Part shown: in pieces, positions 39,931 to 45,921 of the stretch
How positions within the stretch are numbered: position 1 is the first letter of the stretch
Layout: the number at the start of each line of letters is the position of its first letter
Assembly (NCBI RefSeq): GCF_019239235.1
Contig: NZ_JAAZTS010000024.1
Span: 1 to 45,921 of the forward strand
DNA: 45,921 nt
Reading direction: 5' to 3'
Origin: Caecibacteroides pullorum
Lineage (GTDB): Bacteria; Bacteroidota; Bacteroidia; Bacteroidales; Bacteroidaceae
Made by a program: the position numbers and the translations under genes
The notes under the pieces: generated by a model
Told to the model about the DNA's origin: nothing
Seen by the model: only the letters and a program-made list of their open reading frames with translations
Database searches by the model: none

Positions 39931-40857
39931 ATGACCCTGCAACAACTGGAGTACATCCTCGCCCTGAACCAGTTCCGCCACTTTGGCAAGGCGGCCGAAC
40001 ACTGCGGCGTGACGCAGCCCACCCTGAGTGCACTGATCCAAAAGCTAGAAGAAGAGCTGGACATCCGCATCTTCGACCGCACTCGCCAGTCTGTAAGCCC
40101 TACACCTGCCGGACGCCTTATCTTGGGACAGGCGCGACAGGTGCTGGCCGAAGCCGCCCGCATCAAGGAAATGGTGGCTGAAGAAAGGCATATACTGACA
40201 GGCACGTTCACCTTGGGCATCCTCCCCACTATCGCCCCCTACCTGCTGCCTCGCTTTTTCCCTCAGCTGATGAAGCAGCACCCGCAGCTGGACATCCGCG
40301 TCACGGAGATGAAAACCGCTGCCATCAAGCAGGCTTTGGCAGACGAGAAGATAGACGTCGGCATCGTGGCTGCCCTGGACGGCATGGACGATTTTGCGCA
40401 GACGCCGCTCTTCTACGAACAATTCTACGCCTACGTGGCCCGCGAAGATGAACTCTTCAGTCGCGAGACCATCCGCACCGCCGACCTCTCCGGCACGCAG
40501 CTCTGGCTGCTAGACGAGGGGCACTGCTTCCGCAACCAGCTCGTCCGCTTCTGCCAGCTGAAATCCGCACAGACCAGCCAGATGGTCTACCATCTGGGCA
40601 GCATGGAAACGTTCATGCGCATGGTGGAGGGCGGCAAGGGAGTCACATTCATCCCCGAACTGGCCATATCTCAGTTGAGCGAGACACAGCACGAACTGGT
40701 ACGCCCCTTCGCCGTGCCCCGCCCCACGCGGCAAATCGTGATGCTTACGTCCAAAGACTTCATCCGCTGCACGCTGCTCGACATACTCAGACAAGCCATC
40801 CAGGCCGCCGTACCGGCCGAAATGCTTTCGCCCAAGCCCACGCAGCAAGTCATCTAA
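39931..40857 (+). CDS. oxyR: Peroxide-sensing LysR-family regulator OxyR
   Basis: OxyR activates peroxide defence genes. This 308-aa protein has an N-terminal winged helix (1-60, including AAEHCGVTQPTLSALIQKLE) and a regulatory domain. The redox cysteines C199 and C208, in LDEGHCFRNQLVRFCQLK, occupy the same positions as in E. coli OxyR. No peroxide-defence gene such as dps, katA or ahpC lies beside it. It follows the helicase gene by 27 bp and may be co-transcribed. The next gene converges on it. Confidence 0.93.
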   Translation: MTLQQLEYILALNQFRHFGKAAEHCGVTQPTLSALIQKLEEELDIRIFDRTRQSVSPTPAGRLILGQARQVLAEAARIKEMVAEERHILTGTFTLGILPTIAPYLLPRFFPQLMKQHPQLDIRVTEMKTAAIKQALADEKIDVGIVAALDGMDDFAQTPLFYEQFYAYVAREDELFSRETIRTADLSGTQLWLLDEGHCFRNQLVRFCQLKSAQTSQMVYHLGSMETFMRMVEGGKGVTFIPELAISQLSETQHELVRPFAVPRPTRQIVMLTSKDFIRCTLLDILRQAIQAAVPAEMLSPKPTQQVI

Positions 40858-41011
40858 AATAAAGTAACAAAATAACAGTATTTCAGGCCTGATACTCAAG
40901 CTTCTCCCAACTGAACGTATCTTTCCGTCAATTCACCATGGTGAACAGCCTGCCGGACATATTTTTCTACACATACGCCACAATAATATAGGTAGAAAAA
41001 AGGACATGACA

Positions 41012-43174
41012 TCATCCAATTTTCAATTCTTCTATCAGGCGGCCCGCCTGACCATATTTCTCGATGATGAACAGCACGTAGCGGATATCTACCCCGATGC
41101 AGCGCTGCAAGCGGGGCTCGTAGAGATAATCGCTGCTCATGGCCTCCCAATTGCCGTCGAAAGCCAGGCCAAGGAGCTGACCGCGCGCGTTGAACATGGC
41201 GCTGCCCGAGTTACCGCCCGTGATGTCGTTATCCGAAATGAAGCAGACCTTCATCTCTCCGCTCCGATCGGCATAACGGCCGTAGTCGCCGCTCTCCAGC
41301 AGGCTCACCAGCTCGGGCTGCAGGGCGAAGTCGGGCTCGCTGCGATGCTCGCGGGCCTTCTCCAGAATGCCACGTACGGTGGTGAAGTAGCGGTAATGCG
41401 TCCCATCGGCCGGGTCGTAGCCCCGCACCGTGCCGAAGCTGAGGCGCATCGTTGAATTGGCGTCGGGATAGAAACGACGGTCGGCGTAATAGCGGCGTAC
41501 AGCGGCATTGAACAGCCGCTCGCCACGGTCAACGGCTAGGTTGGCGGCGTTCATCTGCATGTTCATCTCGAAGAGCTGGGTGATAAGGTCGATGCCCAAG
41601 TTGATAGCCGGGTCGCTAAAGAGGTGCAGCGTGGTGTCGTTCTCCAGGAAACGCTTCAGGCCACGAGGCGTGGCAATAGCGGTACGAGCATAGAGGCTGT
41701 CCACATATGCACGCTCGCTGCCGCCGTAGACGGTAGCGATGGAGTCGTAAAGTGACGGCAGATAGTCGACCTCCACATGACGGGGATACTCCTTCAGCAG
41801 GGCTGTGAAAACGTCCTTGTCGACGTCCAAGTCGAGGTTGGCATACTTGTCCACGATACCTTGCAGACTGACCTCAACGACCTTTGGATCGGCGCCAAAG
41901 TCGAAGTTCAGAATGCTGAGGGCCAGCTGCACCAATTCGGGACCGTTAAGGAAGCTTTCCAGCAAGTAGGCCTGTGCCCGGTTAACGGCACGGCGGTCCT
42001 TATAGGCTAGCTCGAGATCGGTCAGCAAGTGAAGCAAGCTGTCGCGCTCGGCTGGAGTGCGACGTATCCAGTCCTGTAAGTCGCGCTCCAGCGTGCGCTT
42101 CCTCTCGAGCACGTTCAGGCGGCGGAGGGAACGATTCGTACCGATGCTGTTCTTCCAGTAGTTAGAACTTTCGTCGTACTTGGAGGCGTACTTGATGCGG
42201 ATATCGTCGCTGGCGTCCATCGCACGCTTCCAGATGGCCTGCTTCACGCCGCGGATATCTATCTGCGCCTGGTTGATGCCGTTCATGGCTTCCTCGATGC
42301 CGAACGACGACAGGTAGCGTTCCGTCGAGCCGGGATAGCCCAGGGTCATGCAGAAATCACCTTCCTGATAGCCTTCAAGTGAAATGGGGGCCACGTAACG
42401 GGGATGGTAGGGCACATTGTCGGGCGAGTAGTCGGCCGGACGGTTCCCACGGCCGGCGTAGATGCGAAAGACGCAGAAGTCGCCCGTGTGGCGCGGCCAC
42501 ATCCAATTATCCTTGTCCCAGCCGAACTTGCCGACAGACGAAGGCGGAGCAAATACCAAGCGGACATCGTTGAAATCTTGATAGACGGAGAGCCAGAATT
42601 CATTACCGCCATAATAAGCGTCGACCACGCCCGTCAGCGTGGAGTCCTTCTGCGACACTTCGGCTCCGACGGCTAACATTACCGAGTCGACGGCACTGGC
42701 GCGGGCCGACTCGTCCATGTCGGGCCGGACGGCAGAAAGCACACGCTTCGTCACGTTCTCCTGCCGCAGGAGGAAGCGCACGTAAAGTTCGGGATTGGGC
42801 AACTCCTCATCGCGCGTGCGGGCCACGAAGCCATCCTGCAAATAGTCATGATCCACACTGGAATGCTGCTGCACGCTGCTAAAGCCGCAATGATGGTTGG
42901 TGAGCACCAATCCGTCCTCGGATACCACCACGCCCGAACAGAAGCCGCCAAAGCTCACTACGGCATCCTTCAGCGAGGCCTTGCGAGGGCTGTACAGTTC
43001 CTTCGGCTTCAGCTCAAACCCCATCTCTTTCAGCATGTGGGTAGTCTTTTTGTCCAAATTACCCAGCATCCACATACCCTCGTCAGCCATAACAGCCACA
43101 CTCGCCAGCAGACAGGCGGTCAGCAGACAATATTTCAAGTCTCTCATCATCATTATTTTCTTCGTTTTTTCCAC
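41012..43174 (-). CDS. S46 family dipeptidyl peptidase, DPP7-like
   Basis: This 720-aa secreted serine exopeptidase removes dipeptides from peptide N-termini in the periplasm. After a signal peptide (about 1-30), the catalytic His95 lies in TNHHCG, Asp232 in WPRHTGDF and Ser656 in GGNSGSAMF. In S46 enzymes the residue 18 positions after the serine sets specificity: Arg in DPP11 (acidic P1) and Gly in DPP7. Here it is Gly674, so a DPP7-like preference for hydrophobic P1 is expected (inference). ATG 43174 is 3 bp after the flippase stop; internal starts at codons 8-10 are possible. It ends the ruvB-flippase-S46 run. Confidence 0.92.
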   Translation of the reverse strand: MEKTKKIMMMRDLKYCLLTACLLASVAVMADEGMWMLGNLDKKTTHMLKEMGFELKPKELYSPRKASLKDAVVSFGGFCSGVVVSEDGLVLTNHHCGFSSVQQHSSVDHDYLQDGFVARTRDEELPNPELYVRFLLRQENVTKRVLSAVRPDMDESARASAVDSVMLAVGAEVSQKDSTLTGVVDAYYGGNEFWLSVYQDFNDVRLVFAPPSSVGKFGWDKDNWMWPRHTGDFCVFRIYAGRGNRPADYSPDNVPYHPRYVAPISLEGYQEGDFCMTLGYPGSTERYLSSFGIEEAMNGINQAQIDIRGVKQAIWKRAMDASDDIRIKYASKYDESSNYWKNSIGTNRSLRRLNVLERKRTLERDLQDWIRRTPAERDSLLHLLTDLELAYKDRRAVNRAQAYLLESFLNGPELVQLALSILNFDFGADPKVVEVSLQGIVDKYANLDLDVDKDVFTALLKEYPRHVEVDYLPSLYDSIATVYGGSERAYVDSLYARTAIATPRGLKRFLENDTTLHLFSDPAINLGIDLITQLFEMNMQMNAANLAVDRGERLFNAAVRRYYADRRFYPDANSTMRLSFGTVRGYDPADGTHYRYFTTVRGILEKAREHRSEPDFALQPELVSLLESGDYGRYADRSGEMKVCFISDNDITGGNSGSAMFNARGQLLGLAFDGNWEAMSSDYLYEPRLQRCIGVDIRYVLFIIEKYGQAGRLIEELKIG

Positions 43175-43177
43175 AGA

Positions 43178-44626
43178 TTATTTCTTCGTCACCAACCGAT
43201 TCAACAACGGAATGCGGCTCAGGGGCAGGTCATGTTTCACGATATAGGCAGAAAACACCAGCAGGAGCACCGTCCGCCAACCTAGGCGCAGCCACAAATT
43301 CTCAATGGGCACATACTCGGCAGCCACGTAAAGAACGGCGGCCAGCAGCACGTAGCGTCCGATGCCCTTTAGGTCGTAGCGGATGGGGTATTTCTTCTGC
43401 CCCACGAAGTAGGACAGCAGCATGGCCACCCCATAGCCCGCAAAGCCCGCCCAGGCGCAGGCCATGTAGCTGTAGCGCGGGATGAGCAGCACATTGATGA
43501 GCACCAGCACGGCGCACCCCGTCAACGAGAAGTAGGCGCCCCAGCGCGTCTCGTCGATCAGTTTGTACCAGAACGACAGGTTAAAGTACACGCCCATGAA
43601 GATTTCGGCCGCCATCACGATGGGCACTACGCGCAGGCCGGCCCAATAGTCGCGCCCGATGATGAACTTCAGCAGGTCGAGGTAGAACATCACGGCCAGG
43701 AAGGCCAGCAGGGTGAAGATGATAAAATACTTCATGGCGGCGGCATAGACCTCACGATTATCCTTGTCGCGGCTCTTGCCGAAAACAAACGGCTCGTAAG
43801 CATAGCGGAAGGCCTGCGTCAGCATGGCCATGATCATAGCTATCTTGCTGGCCGCGCCGTAGATGCCCAGCTGCACCTTGGCCTCGGCGGCATCGGGATA
43901 GACGTAGGGGAAGATGATCTTGTCGGCCACCTGGTTCAGAATACCTGCCAGACCAAGCACGAGCAAAGGCAGGCTATAGGACAGCATGCGGCGCAGCAGG
44001 GCACGATCGAGTACGTAGTGGAAGCCGCGCAGCTCAGGCACGAGGCAGAGCATGACGGTGGACGTGCAGACAAGGTTGAACAAGAAGGCATAGCCAACGT
44101 CGCTACCCTTCATCGCCACGTAGTAGACGAGATTCAGGGCGATATTCAGGAAGATGAACAGCAGCTTCAGCGCAGCAAACTTGATGGGGCGCTTCTTGTA
44201 GCGCAGGTAGGCAAAGGGGATGCTCTGGATGGCGTCCATGGCCACCACGGCCATCATCATGCCCACGTATTCGGGATGGGCTTCGTAGCCCAGCAGGCTA
44301 GCAATAGGTTGCAGAAACACCAATCCCAAAGCAAGAAACGTAAGCGACACGCCACCTACACCCATCAGCGTAGTGGAGTAGACGCGCATAGGATCGTCCT
44401 TGCCGTTGTTGGCGAAACGGAAGAAGCCCGTCTCCATGCCGAAGGTAAGCAACACCAGTGCCAAAGCCACCCAAGCATAAATATTTGTCACCACGCCATA
44501 GCCTCCGCTCTGCGCGGACATCGCCATGGTATAGACAGGTACCAGCAGATAATTCAAGAAACGCCCTACAATGCTGCTCAAGCCGTAGATGGCGGTTTCT
44601 TTAGCCAATGATTTCAGATTTGCCAT
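43178..44626 (-). CDS. Polysaccharide/oligosaccharide flippase, Wzx/MATE-like
   Basis: This 482-aa protein has about 12-14 hydrophobic segments throughout and fits the oligosaccharide flippase (Polysacc_synt/MurJ-like MOP) family: the start LAKETAIYGLSSIVGRFLNYLLVPVYT is typical. Such proteins move lipid-linked glycans across the inner membrane. No glycan biosynthesis genes are nearby, so its substrate is open. It lies between ruvB (13 bp) and the S46 peptidase (3 bp) on the minus strand, an apparent operon. Confidence 0.88.
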   Translation of the reverse strand: MANLKSLAKETAIYGLSSIVGRFLNYLLVPVYTMAMSAQSGGYGVVTNIYAWVALALVLLTFGMETGFFRFANNGKDDPMRVYSTTLMGVGGVSLTFLALGLVFLQPIASLLGYEAHPEYVGMMMAVVAMDAIQSIPFAYLRYKKRPIKFAALKLLFIFLNIALNLVYYVAMKGSDVGYAFLFNLVCTSTVMLCLVPELRGFHYVLDRALLRRMLSYSLPLLVLGLAGILNQVADKIIFPYVYPDAAEAKVQLGIYGAASKIAMIMAMLTQAFRYAYEPFVFGKSRDKDNREVYAAAMKYFIIFTLLAFLAVMFYLDLLKFIIGRDYWAGLRVVPIVMAAEIFMGVYFNLSFWYKLIDETRWGAYFSLTGCAVLVLINVLLIPRYSYMACAWAGFAGYGVAMLLSYFVGQKKYPIRYDLKGIGRYVLLAAVLYVAAEYVPIENLWLRLGWRTVLLLVFSAYIVKHDLPLSRIPLLNRLVTKK

Positions 44627-44639
44627 AATTCAATCGTTT

Positions 44640-45674
44640 TCAGTCAAACAACGACGGCTGTCCTCCGTTGTACATCGTTCGCCCCAAATGCTTATAGGCC
44701 AGCTCAGTCACTTCACGACCGCGGGGCGTGCGCTTGATGAAACCTTCCTTGATGAGAAACGGTTCATAAACTTCCTCGATGGTGCCGGGATCCTCGCCTA
44801 AGGCGGTGGCAATGGTTGTGAGGCCCACAGGACCACCCTTGAACTTGTCGATGATGGTCGTCAGGATCTTGTTGTCTATCTGGTCGAGGCCATAGCGGTC
44901 GATGTTCAGTGCTTCAAGAGCGTAGCGGGCTATCTCAGTGTCGATGCTGCCCGAACCCTTCACCTGCGCAAAGTCTCGCACGCGGCGTAGCAGGGCGTTG
45001 GCAATACGAGGCGTACCGCGGCTTCGGCTGGCAATCTCGACTGCCGCCTTCGACGAGCAGGGTACGTCGAGGATGCGTGCCGAACGCTGGATGATGGTGC
45101 TCAGCACATCGTTGTCGTAGTACTCCAGATGGAGGTTGATGCCGAAGCGCGCACGGAGCGGAGCCGTCAGCAGGCCGCTGCGCGTGGTGGCGCCCACGAG
45201 CGTAAAGGGGTTCAGGTCTATCTGGATGCTGCGAGCCGAGGGGCCTTTGTCTATCATGATGTCGATGCGGTAGTCCTCCATGGCCGAGTAGAGATACTCC
45301 TCCACCACAGGGCTAAGGCGGTGGATTTCGTCGATGAAAAGGACGTCATTGGGCTCGAGGCTCGTCAGGATGCCCGCCAGATCGCCCGGCTTGTCGAGCA
45401 CAGGGCCGGAGGTAATCTTGAAGCCCACACCCAGCTCGTTGGCAATGATATTGGACAACGTAGTCTTTCCCAAGCCGGGAGGGCCGTGGAGCAGCGTGTG
45501 GTCCAGCGCCTCGCCGCGCAGACGAGCCGCCTTGACGAAGATGCGGAGGTTGTCCACCACCTTATCCTGACCACTGAAATCCTCGAAGGCCAGCGGACGG
45601 AGCACGTTCTCGAAGTCGCGCTCTCGGCTGTTCATCGGCTGCTGGTTACGTATGTCAAAGTTTTCTTGTTCCAT
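44640..45674 (-). CDS. ruvB: Holliday junction branch-migration ATPase RuvB
   Basis: RuvB drives branch migration of Holliday junctions with RuvA. The 344-aa protein has the AAA+ core: Walker A GPPGLGKT (64-71), Walker B VLFIDEIH (111-118), and the sensor and winged-helix C-terminal segments [16 protein letters not shown] and [16 protein letters not shown]. Length is typical. A canonical promoter lies just upstream and two further genes follow on the same strand. Between its promoter and the right terminal repeat there is no gene. Confidence 0.97.
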   Translation of the reverse strand: MEQENFDIRNQQPMNSRERDFENVLRPLAFEDFSGQDKVVDNLRIFVKAARLRGEALDHTLLHGPPGLGKTTLSNIIANELGVGFKITSGPVLDKPGDLAGILTSLEPNDVLFIDEIHRLSPVVEEYLYSAMEDYRIDIMIDKGPSARSIQIDLNPFTLVGATTRSGLLTAPLRARFGINLHLEYYDNDVLSTIIQRSARILDVPCSSKAAVEIASRSRGTPRIANALLRRVRDFAQVKGSGSIDTEIARYALEALNIDRYGLDQIDNKILTTIIDKFKGGPVGLTTIATALGEDPGTIEEVYEPFLIKEGFIKRTPRGREVTELAYKHLGRTMYNGGQPSLFD

Positions 45675-45693
45675 GATGCATGTTTATACGAGA

Positions 45694-45724
45694 CAAAGAT
45701 AATGCAAACCGAGAGAAGTACAAA
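45694..45724 (-). promoter_or_regulatory. Canonical Bacteroides promoter of the ruvB run
   Basis: On the minus strand TTTG (45724-45721), 19 bp, then TATCTTTG (45701-45694): an exact match to TTTG-N19-TAnnTTTG, 20 bp upstream of the ruvB ATG. Confidence 0.85.
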
Positions 45725-45812
45725 GAGGATGTATCATAAACCACCACAAACTTCGTAGAAAATAGAAGAAATACTACGCCATCCGTAAAGCACCGTTTTC
45801 TCCTCAACAAAG

Positions 45813-45921
45813 CAGGAGGGTGTGTCGTAATACGCGATTCACCCTCTTTTCTTTATCAACGATAAGAGCGTTGTTAACTTTTTCAAGCAGCGATATTCTG
45901 AAGATAATCTCGATATTTTGT
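45813..45921. repeat. Right terminal inverted repeat
   Basis: An exact reverse complement of 1-109. If it is the end of an insertion sequence, the element points away from the window on both sides. The match stops at 45813, where left and right flanks diverge. Confidence 0.75.

Noticed and set aside
38848..40041. 397-aa open frame on the minus strand
   Set aside because: It is antisense to the helicase gene, has no recognisable domain and reflects third-codon bias.
40858..41011. Terminator between oxyR and the S46 peptidase
   Set aside because: Two palindromes (40877-40896 and 40932-40945) are present but neither has a U-tract.

Overview
The window is chromosomal DNA of a gut Bacteroidales, most likely Bacteroides. 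The evidence is the promoter style (TAnnTTTG -7 boxes, two with a TTTG -33 box exactly 19 bp upstream), many Bacteroidetes-type lipoproteins with a Cys-18-like lipobox, families such as S46 dipeptidyl peptidase, DUF3108 and DUF2851, and enzymes for host glycosaminoglycans. No rRNA, tRNA, CRISPR array or complete mobile element was seen. The first and last 109 bases are exact reverse complements of each other, so the window probably ends in two inverted copies of a longer repeat, perhaps an insertion sequence.

Layout. 131-7030 (minus): an RND efflux operon (membrane fusion protein, inner-membrane pump with two apparent extra helices, TolC-like lipoprotein) ending in an LpxA-type acyltransferase. 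7472-10324 (plus): two envelope proteins (Ig-like lipoprotein, DUF3108), then a convergent hotdog thioesterase. 10955-22743: a glycan-degradation block with GH88 and a Ser-type sulfatase on plus, and PL8 chondroitin lyase, GH29 fucosidase and ricin-domain GH2 on minus. PL8, GH88 and sulfatase form a logical chondroitin/dermatan/hyaluronan route; no SusC/SusD or regulator of the system is in the window. 22854-27156: histidine kinase plus DUF2851, small membrane proteins and a DUF3267-like protein.

27549-34106 (plus) is a tight seven-gene run: dapB, signal peptidase I, a second signal peptidase-like protein that has lost both catalytic residues, a WbqC-like protein, an SDR oxidoreductase, mannonate dehydratase uxuA, and queH. 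The SDR and UxuA fit hexuronate catabolism. 34415-40857: M16 peptidase (minus), PfkB kinase, lipoprotein tyrosine phosphatase, DEAD-box helicase, oxyR. 41012-45674 (minus): ruvB, a polysaccharide flippase and an S46 dipeptidyl peptidase.

The most unusual content is partly non-coding. Three gaps hold unrelated short-period arrays (23-bp, about 11-bp and 40-bp periods), two places carry a related GGTTAGCGGTGAG-type palindrome, and strong hairpins sit on or next to promoters. Among proteins, the two likely pseudoenzymes (signal peptidase paralogue; DUF3267 protein without HExxH) and the enlarged RND pump deserve attention. By eye the DNA is clearly more G+C-rich from about 23 kb onward than in the efflux region.
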